From Bacteroidota bacterium (GTDB taxonomy: Bacteria; Bacteroidota; Bacteroidia; Bacteroidales; Prolixibacteraceae), in NCBI GenBank assembly GCA_023251435.1, contig JAHEYU010000014.1, positions 33,525 through 97,524 on the forward strand: a stretch of DNA of 64,000 bases, read 5' to 3'. A model generated the notes under the pieces. That model was not told where the DNA came from, did not search any database, and saw only the letters and a program-made list of their open reading frames with translations. Shown piece by piece: positions 31,500 to 39,437 of this stretch. Every line of letters begins with the position of its first letter. Within the stretch, counting starts at the first letter, position 1. Both the position numbers and the translations under genes were made by a program.

Positions 31500-33779
31500 A
31501 TGAAACGAATTATTATACTGCTGCTGGTGGTGTCTTGTTTCCGATTCTCTTATGGAGAAGAGTTGACCACCGAACAAAAACAATTGGCTCTGGATTTTAT
31601 CCATGAAAATATGCTGAATCATGAGAATATGCCAATTGTTTTTCATGATGATATCGTCATCAATCTATTAGGGAAAGTTGTCAGGGAAGATTCAATTGAC
31701 ATTCAAAACATTATACACAACATTCAAAAAGCGATTCCTAATCAGAAAATAGTATTGTCGAACAATTCCGGCAATTTGAAAATTTGGATTAACGATTCAA
31801 CTGGAGGTTTTATCTCCAAAGGGACAAATTCAGGTGGAATTAGTATTGCCAAGGTGCATATTCAAATACCTGACAGCTATTCCCGCGACGAACGCAAACG
31901 ATTGATTTATTACGATTTACTTAGGAGTGGATTAGTTTTTTACCCCAAGCCACTAAAGAAAGATTCTCAAATCCGCGGCTGTGTATTTGCTGAGAATGAT
32001 TTCAATTCCATCACATTCTCTCCATTTGATTTGTTTATTCTTGAAAAGATTTATTCTCCAGATTTTTATATTCAACTGGCTAGGAACTTATCGCCCGAAT
32101 TACAACTTACAGCATGGAATTCAATTCGGACTAAATTTATGCATGAAACGAAAAAGCCCATTATTTACAGAACAGACATTGCAATAAAATTGGATGGAGT
32201 TGTGAGTTCAGCAGATTCAGCCTGCATGAATAAACTAATTGATGAACTTGAGCTGATCATTCCAACCCGAAAGATATTTCTGACAAAGGAAAACGCAAAT
32301 GTTGTTTTTAAGCTTTTGCCATCAGTTTCAGGTAGAGTCTCAAATTCAACCAATTTTGGAACTTCAATTATATCAAAGGATTTCCAGTTCCATTTATCTC
32401 CGGATTTTACGGAAGAAGCAAGACGAAGAACATTGTATTTCTACCTGTATAAAGCGTTAGTCGATTTTCCTTCTGCGAAATTCGAGAGTACAGGTGTTCC
32501 TGGTTGTGTTTTTGATGAAGAGAATCCGGACTTAATAAAAATCCAGCCTCTGGATGCTTTTATTTTAGGAAAGCTATATTCTGATGATTTTCAGGACCAG
32601 TTTAAGAAGCAATACCTCCAGCAATTTTCGTATCGGGAATATCTGGTTTTCATGTATCACAATGAGTTAAACTTGTTTTTTCAATTCCTTGGATTACTTT
32701 TCTCAATAATCCTTTTTACTGCTTTGATACTCAAAGGTGTATTTAAAGATCATCAATGGAACTGGATCGCGTTTAATAAACAGGGTATGTTTTTGATTCT
32801 GTTAGCTATTTTATACCCTTTCTGTATCAGTTTGTCTGATTTGGAATTCGCTATAAATGATTATGCTCCAATCATAGATGAAGTTCTGAGCTTGTTTCTA
32901 GTCGTAAACCTGATCTATCTGGCTGAAAGAATGATTCTGAAAGATCGTAATTTGGGAGGATCAAAGATCATTGTTATTTTCCTTACAACATTAATATTAA
33001 TGGTGGTTGTATCAATAATGTTTGGTTTAAAAGCTAATCCTTTGGGATATTTTGGTTTTTTTCCAATATCTGATTCACTCTTCCCTCGTATACTTGTTGC
33101 TTCACTTGCCCGATTTCTCTATGTATTTTTAAACGACCGGTATAAAAGCATCATCAATCAAAAGGATGTGGAGTTGGCGCAAATGGGTGAATTTCAAAAG
33201 CAAGCCGAACTCCAATCCCTTCGGGCTAAAATCAACCCGCACTTTTTATACAATGCGCTGAATTCGATTGCAAGTTTGGCCACTACCGATGCCCGTAAAA
33301 CAGAACAAATGGCATTGGCGCTGTCCGATTTTTTCAAATACGCCATCAACCGCGAACAGAAGCAGTTAAACACGCTTTCCGAAGAACTGAACGCCACCCG
33401 CACCTACCTCGAAATCGAAAAAGTACGCTTTGGCGACCGACTGAGTTTTGAGATCGACTGCCCCGAGGAGTTGCTGAATATCCAGATTCCGCAATTGTTG
33501 ATTCAGCCTTTGGTAGAGAATGCCATCAAACACGGTTTGTCGCAAATCACCGAAAACGGGCTAATCGGTATCTTGGTTTGTAAAGAAGACAACCTGCTAA
33601 AAATCCGCGTGTACGACAATGGTCCGGCTTTTCCGGATGGACCGCTCACCGGCTTTGGCATTCAAAATACACAGGAAAGGATTGCCCTGCTTTACGGTAC
33701 AAAAGCGACCATAAACTGGCAGAACGGGGTGGAGAAGTTTGTGGAGTTGTGCCTGCCAATTGGGAATGAACCGGTTTAA
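31500..33779 (+). CDS. LytS/YpdA-type sensor histidine kinase
   Basis: I take the ATG at 31500 (MKRIIILLLVVSCFRFSYGEE, a signal peptide) rather than the track start at 31347, which translates the rnpB relic. The 759-residue protein has a large periplasmic region of two similar halves (each with a SGxxS/GxSI segment and a PGCVF- or RGCVF-type motif), then about six membrane helices (residues 405-570). The His_kinase domain follows: QSLRAKINPHFLYNALNSI with the phosphoacceptor His, then the HATPase region LLIQPLVENAIKHGLSQ and DNGPAFPDG. It pairs with the LytTR regulator at 34007. The ligand is unknown. Confidence 0.88.
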   Translation: MKRIIILLLVVSCFRFSYGEELTTEQKQLALDFIHENMLNHENMPIVFHDDIVINLLGKVVREDSIDIQNIIHNIQKAIPNQKIVLSNNSGNLKIWINDSTGGFISKGTNSGGISIAKVHIQIPDSYSRDERKRLIYYDLLRSGLVFYPKPLKKDSQIRGCVFAENDFNSITFSPFDLFILEKIYSPDFYIQLARNLSPELQLTAWNSIRTKFMHETKKPIIYRTDIAIKLDGVVSSADSACMNKLIDELELIIPTRKIFLTKENANVVFKLLPSVSGRVSNSTNFGTSIISKDFQFHLSPDFTEEARRRTLYFYLYKALVDFPSAKFESTGVPGCVFDEENPDLIKIQPLDAFILGKLYSDDFQDQFKKQYLQQFSYREYLVFMYHNELNLFFQFLGLLFSIILFTALILKGVFKDHQWNWIAFNKQGMFLILLAILYPFCISLSDLEFAINDYAPIIDEVLSLFLVVNLIYLAERMILKDRNLGGSKIIVIFLTTLILMVVVSIMFGLKANPLGYFGFFPISDSLFPRILVASLARFLYVFLNDRYKSIINQKDVELAQMGEFQKQAELQSLRAKINPHFLYNALNSIASLATTDARKTEQMALALSDFFKYAINREQKQLNTLSEELNATRTYLEIEKVRFGDRLSFEIDCPEELLNIQIPQLLIQPLVENAIKHGLSQITENGLIGILVCKEDNLLKIRVYDNGPAFPDGPLTGFGIQNTQERIALLYGTKATINWQNGVEKFVELCLPIGNEPV

Positions 33780-33782
33780 AAA

Positions 33783-33920
33783 ATGTGAATCAAATAACAA
33801 TTTCCCGTAGGGAAAACAGCTCGGTAGAAAGATTGAATTATATCTCGGGTATTGTCCCGGACGGGACAAAAGACTGGGTTAACGCATTTTTTCTACCGAC
33901 CTTAGGTTCCTAACGGAACC
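33783..33920. repeat. REP-like palindromic elements between kinase and regulator
   Basis: Small palindromes TTTCCCGTAGGGAAA (33800-33814), GTCCCGGACGGGAC (33857-33870) and GGTTCCTAACGGAACC (33905-33920) occur with GGTAGAAA and TTTCTACC pieces between them. This is the type of mosaic left by REP elements mobilised by tyrosine-type transposases in Bacteroidota; no such transposase is in the window. Confidence 0.5.
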
Positions 33921-34006
33921 AGTTTTCTATTGCTTGATGAATTGATTAATTTATGAAATTATTGTACTCAAATTGACTATTTTACACAACCGAAAAACAA
34001 AAACAA

Positions 34007-34780
34007 ATGACCTTTTCTCCCTCCAAATACCGCACCCTGATTGCCGATGACGAGCAACCCGCCCGCGACCGGCTGAAAAAACTACTGACCGAACATGCCG
34101 ACCAGATCGAACTGATTGGTGAAGCGCAAAACGGCTTGGAATGCCGCGAAATGATCGACCGGTTGAAACCCGATTTGGTCTTTCTCGACATTCAGATGCC
34201 CGGGCTCACTGGGTTTGAAGTGTTACAGCAAACCAGCCATTCGCCGGTGGTGATTTTCTGCACTGCTTACGACGAGTTTGCCTTGCAGGCTTTCGAAACC
34301 AACAGCATCGACTACATTGTAAAACCTGTAAAAGCCGAGCGAATCCAAAAGTCAATTGAAAAGCTTGATTCGCTGAAACGCCATTCGGACAAGCAGGAGT
34401 TGTTACGCATCATCGAAAGTTATATCAGTCAGACACCGAAGAAGGAAATCACCAGCATTCCGGTCAAACTGGGCGACCGGATGCTTTTTGTGAAAATTGA
34501 AGATGTCACGTATTTTTCGGCAGAAGAAAAGTACGTGACCATTCACACCCGAGACGGAAAAACCTACCTTAGCGATTTACCACTGAAAAGTCTGGAAGAA
34601 AAGCTGGGCGACGGATTTCTGCGCATTCACCGGTCGCTGCTGGTCAATGTCCGTCGCATCCGCGAGATCAACAAACATTTCAATGGCTGTTTCATCGTTA
34701 AAATCGACGACCTTGCCCAAACAAAACTGCAATCGGGTCGTGGTTATGGTGAGCAGGTAAAAAGGTTGATGGAGATTTAA
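34007..34780 (+). CDS. LytTR-family response regulator
   Basis: A 257-residue two-domain regulator. The receiver (1-120) has IADDEQPARDRL, the phosphoacceptor Asp in LVFLDIQMPGLTG, and Lys in YIVKPV. The LytTR DNA-binding domain (about 150-257) shows VKIEDVTYFSAEEKYVTIHT and FLRIHRSLLVNVRRIREI. It follows the LytS-type kinase after a 228-base gap filled with REP-like sequence. Targets are unknown; LytTR operators were not identified. Confidence 0.92.
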   Translation: MTFSPSKYRTLIADDEQPARDRLKKLLTEHADQIELIGEAQNGLECREMIDRLKPDLVFLDIQMPGLTGFEVLQQTSHSPVVIFCTAYDEFALQAFETNSIDYIVKPVKAERIQKSIEKLDSLKRHSDKQELLRIIESYISQTPKKEITSIPVKLGDRMLFVKIEDVTYFSAEEKYVTIHTRDGKTYLSDLPLKSLEEKLGDGFLRIHRSLLVNVRRIREINKHFNGCFIVKIDDLAQTKLQSGRGYGEQVKRLMEI

Positions 34781-34798
34781 TGCGGATTGCTGAAAAAT

Positions 34799-34842
34799 AA
34801 AACAAGGCGATCATCTTTCAACGATCGCCTTGTTTTTTGTAT
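34799..34842 (+). terminator. rnpB-type terminator hairpin, copy T2
   Basis: AACAAGGCGATC, loop ATCTTTCAAC, GATCGCCTTGTT then TTTTG. The stem core and loop are identical to T1 and T3, and the trailing TGTATAAAACGCA also resembles T1. It ends the LytTR gene. Confidence 0.8.
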
Positions 34843-34884
34843 AAAACGCAGAACTCACGTCGAAAGAAAATCGGATTTTTGAAT

Positions 34885-34930
34885 TTTGATAACGGAATTT
34901 ATTCGTACATTTGAGCGAACAAATTCCGTT
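34885..34930 (+). promoter_or_regulatory. Toxin-antitoxin promoter and operator
   Basis: TTTG (34885-34888) and TACATTTG (34906-34913) fit the Bacteroidota promoter with a 17-base spacer. A perfect 10-bp inverted repeat AACGGAATTT (34891-34900)/AAATTCCGTT (34921-34930) brackets the -7 box and likely start site. It is the expected place for binding by the Xre-type antitoxin. Confidence 0.7.
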
Positions 34931-34935
34931 TTATT

Positions 34936-35322
34936 ATGAGAGCACTTGAAATTTCAGATAAAGATTTTTTGACCGGAGCAAGAAATGGAATCCAAAAATC
35001 GATGCTTTTGACTATTGCAAAAGAATCTGGATTGACATTGAAGGAACTTAGCTCGTATCTAAGGATTTCGACACGATCTATTCAGGAAAAAGAATCTTCG
35101 CAATTAATAGCGCCAGGCCCTTCAGAACGTGCTTTGTATATAGCAAAGCTATTTCGATCGGGCATTGAAATTTTTGGTAGTCGCGATAAATTCCGCAACT
35201 GGTTAAATTCAGAAAATCAGGTCATGGGGGGTGAAAAGCCTTCTTCTTTCCTCGATACATTTTCAGGAATTCAGTTAGTCCTGGATGAATTGAACGCAAT
35301 TGAATACGGATTCTCTGCCTAA
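34936..35322 (+). CDS. Xre/ParS-type antitoxin of a RES toxin system
   Basis: A 128-residue protein. The N-terminal half has a Xre-like helix-turn-helix (IAKESGLTLKELSSYLRISTRSIQEKE). The C-terminal half is the ParS/DUF2384 toxin-binding part (RALYIAKLFRSGIEIFGSRDKFRNWLNSENQVMGGEKPSSFLDTFSGIQLVLDELNAIEYG). This matches antitoxins that neutralise RES-domain NAD-degrading toxins. The stop overlaps the toxin start (TAATG), so translation is coupled. Confidence 0.93.
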   Translation: MRALEISDKDFLTGARNGIQKSMLLTIAKESGLTLKELSSYLRISTRSIQEKESSQLIAPGPSERALYIAKLFRSGIEIFGSRDKFRNWLNSENQVMGGEKPSSFLDTFSGIQLVLDELNAIEYGFSA

Positions 35323-35789
35323 TGTTTGTTTACCGAATCACTAAAAAAGAACATTCTGCCCTGGATGGGAGAGGTGGATTGTATGGCCCCGGAAGGTGGC
35401 ATGAAAAGGGAAATCTGGTTATTTACACCTCCGAACATGCCTCCCTCGCAGCGTGGGAAAAGATTGTACATGTGGCAAGCTTTGAGAATCTTCCAAGCGA
35501 TCTTTTGCTGGTAAAAATAGAAATACCCGACGGAATACAAATTCAAACGGTTCCACAAAAGATATTGACCAAAGGATGGGATGGTTACCCTTTTGCCAAT
35601 GAAACAGTTAATTATGGCACATCCTTTTTGCAAAAAAAAGAATACCTTGCCTTAAAAGTTCCATCAGTTATTATACCCGATGAGTTCAATGTCATTCTAA
35701 ATCCTCTTCACCAGGATATACATGTGTGTAAAGTCATCAATACAACGCAGTTTGTTTTTGACTCTCGGATTATTAAAGATCATTCGTAA
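35322..35789 (+). CDS. RES-domain toxin
   Basis: A 155-residue RES-domain protein: FVYRITKKEHSALDGRGGLYGPGRWHEKGNLVIYTSEHASLAAWEKIVH, with the Arg, Gly-rich RW and YTSEHASLAAWE motifs of the family, and a C-terminal NVILNPLHQDI stretch. Characterised RES toxins deplete NAD+ and halt growth. It is directly coupled to its antitoxin. The stop codon runs into terminator copy T3. Confidence 0.93.
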   Translation: MFVYRITKKEHSALDGRGGLYGPGRWHEKGNLVIYTSEHASLAAWEKIVHVASFENLPSDLLLVKIEIPDGIQIQTVPQKILTKGWDGYPFANETVNYGTSFLQKKEYLALKVPSVIIPDEFNVILNPLHQDIHVCKVINTTQFVFDSRIIKDHS

Positions 35790-35832
35790 AAACAAGGCGA
35801 TCATCTTTCAACGATCGCCTTGTTTTTTGTAT
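35789..35832. terminator. rnpB-type terminator hairpin, copy T3 (the rnpB terminator)
   Basis: The same AACAAGGCGATC/GATCGCCTTGTT stem and loop as T1 and T2, lying 8-10 bases past the rnpB 3' end. On the minus strand it ends rnpB with the run TTTTTACG; on the plus strand it ends the RES toxin gene with TTTTTTG. It is shared by two convergent genes. Confidence 0.85.
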
Positions 35833-35839
35833 TAAAAAA

Positions 35840-36237
35840 GCAAACCTGTAAGCCGGGTTCTGTGTCCTCCCCAATTGCTCGGGAAAAATCTCTATCATTT
35901 ATCTACCCGGGTAATCACTTACCCGATCCAGCAGCCTACCCCTCACGACTTCCGAAGAATCAAAACGGGCCGTTCTGTATTCCGGCGTACCGGAAAATCG
36001 TGATATATTTGGCTTTGCAACCCATCAGAGGTACGGCTGGCGATGTTGCCACCGCCACCGGTGAGCTTTTACCTCGCCTTTTCACCCGTTCCCGGTCGTG
36101 ACACGTCAAAACCGGGTGGTCATTTTCTGTTACCAACCTGCAAGCTTTCGCCCGCCTTCCTGTTAAGAAGCATGGTGCCCTGTGTTGCCCGGACTTTCCT
36201 TCTCCCGATCACTCGGGAGGCGATAGAGCGGTCTGCG
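35840..36237 (-). ncRNA. rnpB: RNase P RNA (M1 RNA), class A
   Basis: On the minus strand I read GAAGGAAAGTCCGGGCAACA (the conserved P4 5' strand), GGCGAGGTAAAAGCTCACC, GGGGTAGGCTGCTGGATC and the 3' terminus CACAGAACCCGGCTTACAGG. The ends are set by the P1 stem: GCAGACC near 36236 pairs with GGTTTGC at 35846-35840, with one G-U. Length about 398 nt is normal for the bacterial type. It is the catalytic RNA that matures tRNA 5' ends. Confidence 0.93.
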
Positions 36238-36256
36238 CGGCAAAGATCACAAAAAT

Positions 36257-36324
36257 GTTGCGAGTTGCAAGTTCCGGGTTGCGAGTTTTTCAAAACCCGT
36301 AACCTGCATCCTGTAACCCGCAAC
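36257..36324. repeat. 7-nt periodic hairpin upstream of rnpB (GTTGCGA-type)
   Basis: The forward arm GTTGCGA GTTGCAA GTTCCGG GTTGCGA GTTTT (36257-36289) is followed by a 2-4 base loop and the complementary arm AACCCGT AACCTGC ATCCTGT AACCCGC AAC. The arms pair at about 25 of 33 positions. It fills nearly the whole space between the Smr gene end and the rnpB 5' end. Confidence 0.7.
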
Positions 36325-36328
36325 AATT

Positions 36329-37372
36329 TTACGCATTCCGCAGAATCACCATCGTAGCGCCGTAGCCATATTCCTTAAAACTGGCATCCTGAAAATAGTA
36401 TTTTTTGTATTTGGAGCTGAGTTCCTTGCGAAGTTCCTGCTTGAGGGTTCCGTTACCAATGCCGTGAATAAATACAATCCGACGGGTTCCGTTCGTGATG
36501 GCAGTTTCGAGTTCGTTGCGGAACCGTCCCATCTGAACTTCGAGCATCTCGTGATTCGACAATCCGCGGGTATCTTCCAGCAATTCGTGAATATGCAAAT
36601 CAACTTCTACTAAATCTGGTGAAGACGCTTTTTTTACAACCACTTTGGGCTCGTCTTTCTCAATTGCGATTTGCGAAAGGTCGGTTTCAGTAAGTTTTGC
36701 TACTTCGGCTTCCAAATCAGGACCCAGCAATGGGAACACAATGGCATTCTGCGTAAAAAACCGTGTCTTCTCATAACTGTTCTGGCGATAAAATTTCACC
36801 GGATTCAGGCGTAAACTCTTCATAACCGGAGCTTCCAGCTTCGAAGATTCTTCCATGAAAAACACCATCTGAAACTGAAATTCGGGTAACTCGTTCAGAT
36901 CGAAACGGCTGAAACTTTCCAGGTATCGTTTGCTGTTCGGATTCATTTTCCCCGATTCAACACTTTTGTACCGTTTATCTTTCAGGTGACTGTAATTATA
37001 AAGTACAAAATTGTTGCTGTCGTTCACCATGTAAACCTTCAGTTCGCCCTCCACCGGATTGTTCGAATCCTGCGGTACAAAAGCCATGTAGCAATTGGGG
37101 GTATCTTTTCCTGAAATATATTTAGGTTCCGCTTTTGGCAACTCTATTTTTAAGGGCGCTTCCTCCTTTTTTTCGTTGGCCCGTAATTTGGCATGACGTT
37201 TTTCCGAATTCATCGAATTAGCATCATCCAAAACAACCAGTTCGCTTATCAGCACCGGAACTTCAAATCCATCGTAATCTTCAACGCTAACCATTGTTTT
37301 GTTGATCACCGACTTAACAACTCCGCCGCCCACAGCGTTCAGAAATTTAACCTTGTCTCCAGCTTTTATCAT
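36329..37372 (-). CDS. DUF2027/Smr-domain protein
   Basis: A 347-residue minus-strand protein. The N-terminal part (MIKAGDKVKFLNAVGGGVVKSVI) is a small beta-barrel followed by the DUF2027 beta region. The C-terminal 85 residues are a Smr domain with VDLHIHELLED and the nuclease-like IVFIHGIGNGTLKQEL loop, including DLH and HGxGxG. Smr domains act as DNA or RNA endonucleases; in Bacteroidota this fusion is conserved but not characterised. TAATTTTG (minus strand, 37396-37389) could be its -7 box, giving a very short leader. Confidence 0.88.
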   Translation of the reverse strand: MIKAGDKVKFLNAVGGGVVKSVINKTMVSVEDYDGFEVPVLISELVVLDDANSMNSEKRHAKLRANEKKEEAPLKIELPKAEPKYISGKDTPNCYMAFVPQDSNNPVEGELKVYMVNDSNNFVLYNYSHLKDKRYKSVESGKMNPNSKRYLESFSRFDLNELPEFQFQMVFFMEESSKLEAPVMKSLRLNPVKFYRQNSYEKTRFFTQNAIVFPLLGPDLEAEVAKLTETDLSQIAIEKDEPKVVVKKASSPDLVEVDLHIHELLEDTRGLSNHEMLEVQMGRFRNELETAITNGTRRIVFIHGIGNGTLKQELRKELSSKYKKYYFQDASFKEYGYGATMVILRNA

Positions 37373-37434
37373 TTTTCTAAATTTTGTACAAAATTACGAT
37401 AATTGATACAAGACACAAGATATTAGAGAAGTTC

Positions 37435-37520
37435 GACCCCAGCCGGGGTCGAAGAAGTTTGGTTATCTGTTCGTTTTCTATAAATATGTTATCCCTCTGG
37501 GATAATAACATTTTCTCTGT
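37435..37520. repeat. Palindromic repeats between Smr and queA
   Basis: TTCGACCCCAGCCGGGGTCGAA (37430-37451) is a near-perfect palindrome, and TATCCCTCTGGGATA (37490-37504) is a smaller one. They resemble the REP-like mosaic at 33783. Confidence 0.45.
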
Positions 37521-37579
37521 GAAACTCCATTTTTTTCTCCTTTTCCCTCTGTGGTAAAACTGTTTTCAAAATGATTCTG

Positions 37580-37587
37580 TATTTTTG
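37580..37587 (+). promoter_or_regulatory. -7 box of the queA gene
   Basis: TATTTTTG matches TAnnTTTG and lies 13 bases before the ATG at 37600. It overlaps the TTG used by the ORF track as the start (37585), which makes that start impossible and supports 37600. Confidence 0.5.
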
Positions 37588-37599
37588 GCGGCTCAATCT

Positions 37600-38844
37600 A
37601 TGGAAAACAAAAACAAACTACCGGAACAGGTAACAGGCATCTCCATCAGCGATTATGCCTACCATTTGCCTGATGATAAAATTGCCAGATATCCGCTGGC
37701 CGAACGCGACCTGTCGAAACTGCTGGTTTGGAAAAACGGGCACATTCAGGATGCGCAATTTCGCAATCTGCCGGATCACCTGCCTGCAAATAGTTTGCTG
37801 GTTTTCAACAATACCAAAGTCATTCGGGCAAGGCTTCATTTCCTGAAAGAAACCGGGGCCAAAATCGAAATATTCTGTTTGGATCCGCACGAACCTGCTG
37901 ATTACCAAATATCTTTTCAAACTACCCAATCGTGCGTTTGGAAATGTATGATTGGCAACCAGAAAAAGTGGAAAGGCGAAAAGCTCCGAAAAATTATCAG
38001 GATTGATAATACCGAAATTGAATTGTGCGCCGAACAAACTGATCCGGAGAAAAATAAAAGTCTGATCAGATTTAGCTGGAACAATTCAGGTTTCGAGTTT
38101 TCAAGAATTATAGAACATGCCGGATCGCTGCCCATTCCGCCCTACCTGAACCGCGAAACAGAACAAAGCGATCTGGAACGATATCAAACCGTGTATTCGA
38201 AAATTAAAGGTTCGGTAGCCGCACCCACAGCCGGATTGCATTTTACTGAAAAGGTTTTCATCCATTTGAAAAACGATGGGCACGAACTTGCCGAACTAAC
38301 ACTGCATGTTGGCGCAGGTACTTTTCAGCCGGTAAAAAGCGAAACGATTTCGGGCCACGAAATGCATTCAGAACATTTTTACATCCGGCGCGATTTTCTA
38401 AACCGGCTTATCCAGCACTCCGGAAAAACAATTGCAGTTGGAACAACTTCAGTACGAACACTTGAAAGCCTTTACTGGCTGGGAATTCAGGTATGTAAAG
38501 ATCCGGAAATCAGCATTGGAGATTTAAAAGTTTCGCAATGGGAAGCTTATCAGAACGAAGAAAATATACTTCAGGCTAAAGACGTATTAAAGGCGCTGAT
38601 TGGATTGCTCGACCGGGAACAAACCGATATTCTATCGGCTTCGACACAAATAATAATAGCTCCGGGATATTGTTTCAGGATTGCCGATGGACTGATTACC
38701 AATTTCCATCAGCCGCAAAGCACCCTTCTGCTGCTCATTTCGGCATATTTGGGTGATGATTGGCGAACCATTTACGAACATGCACTTGCAAACAATTACC
38801 GGTTCTTAAGTTATGGCGACAGTAATCTGTACCTAAAGTACTAA
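37600..38844 (+). CDS. queA: S-adenosylmethionine:tRNA ribosyltransferase-isomerase
   Basis: A 414-residue protein using the ATG at 37600 (MENKNKLPEQ). Family marks are ISDYAYHLPDDKIARYPLAERDLSKLLV, LVFNNTKVIRARL, the GSVAAPTAGLHFTEKVF motif, LHVGAGTFQPVKSE and SEHFYI, plus the C-terminal NFHQPQSTLLLLISAYLGD. QueA transfers and isomerises the ribosyl group of SAM onto preQ1 at the tRNA wobble position, forming epoxyqueuosine. The early and late motifs are all present. It is slightly longer than classical QueA (about 350 residues), as is usual in Bacteroidota. Confidence 0.93.
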   Translation: MENKNKLPEQVTGISISDYAYHLPDDKIARYPLAERDLSKLLVWKNGHIQDAQFRNLPDHLPANSLLVFNNTKVIRARLHFLKETGAKIEIFCLDPHEPADYQISFQTTQSCVWKCMIGNQKKWKGEKLRKIIRIDNTEIELCAEQTDPEKNKSLIRFSWNNSGFEFSRIIEHAGSLPIPPYLNRETEQSDLERYQTVYSKIKGSVAAPTAGLHFTEKVFIHLKNDGHELAELTLHVGAGTFQPVKSETISGHEMHSEHFYIRRDFLNRLIQHSGKTIAVGTTSVRTLESLYWLGIQVCKDPEISIGDLKVSQWEAYQNEENILQAKDVLKALIGLLDREQTDILSASTQIIIAPGYCFRIADGLITNFHQPQSTLLLLISAYLGDDWRTIYEHALANNYRFLSYGDSNLYLKY

Positions 38845-38956
38845 TTGGCTATTGACAAAAATCAACCGGTTAAAGCCTCATTATTAATTTTGAAAAGCTA
38901 TTTTTGTTGCCTTACCAGAAAAAGTTGGTAAACGATTTTAACTAAACTGTCAGCCT

Positions 38957-39316
38957 GTGTTTCTATTTGGAATTTTATCGAGTCCGCTGCCTTATCTGCT
39001 GATTGCCGTATTTTATTTTTTCGGCTTCGCTACAGGTATGTTCTCTGGTAATGCCGATAGCGAAACAAGCGAACAGATTCAGGTTAAGAACATTCAGGTT
39101 GAACCACAGGAAAAAACTGTTGAAACCGCCGAATCTACTTTTATATACCACGATTACAACCATCAAAAAAAGATAACCGACAGCACAGTTCTTTCGATGT
39201 GGCCTTCGGCTTTTAGCCAAAAGGAAAAGCTAATCTACATGGTTCACAACATCAAAGTGCATCATTCACCTACTTCCGAAACCAATTTCAGCCGTCCTCC
39301 GCCTTCGTGTAGCTAA
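38957..39316 (+). CDS. Hypothetical membrane-anchored protein
   Basis: A 119-residue protein starting with GTG at 38957. A hydrophobic helix (LPYLLIAVFYFFGFATGMF) is followed by a polar extracytoplasmic tail. The tail has IYHDYNHQKKI and ends with a PPSCS-type C-terminus. I do not recognise a family. An internal ATG at 39037 would remove the helix, so the GTG start is preferred. It sits just ahead of the hem cluster with no clear link to it. Confidence 0.55.
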   Translation: MFLFGILSSPLPYLLIAVFYFFGFATGMFSGNADSETSEQIQVKNIQVEPQEKTVETAESTFIYHDYNHQKKITDSTVLSMWPSAFSQKEKLIYMVHNIKVHHSPTSETNFSRPPPSCS

Positions 39317-39437
39317 TACCCCATTCAAACACTTTCCTGTAAAAAGGAACAGACTTTTTATAAACTTAAAGCAATTAAGTCTGTTTAATGGTGTGCCTTA
39401 ATGAATTTAGATTAGCTATACTGATAAAGATTTTACT

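Noticed and set aside
31261-35832. Integrase or transposase to explain the rnpB-linked repeats
   Set aside because: None was found in this stretch or the window, so the accretion idea remains without a visible enzyme.
36257-36324. CRISPR-like repeat arrays at this and the other heptamer sites
   Set aside because: There are no unique spacers between repeats, the period is 7 bases, and no cas genes are present.
37055-37075. GTTCGAATCC, a tRNA T-loop look-alike
   Set aside because: It lies inside the intact Smr/DUF2027 gene and no acceptor or anticodon stem can be drawn around it. I found no tRNA in the window.
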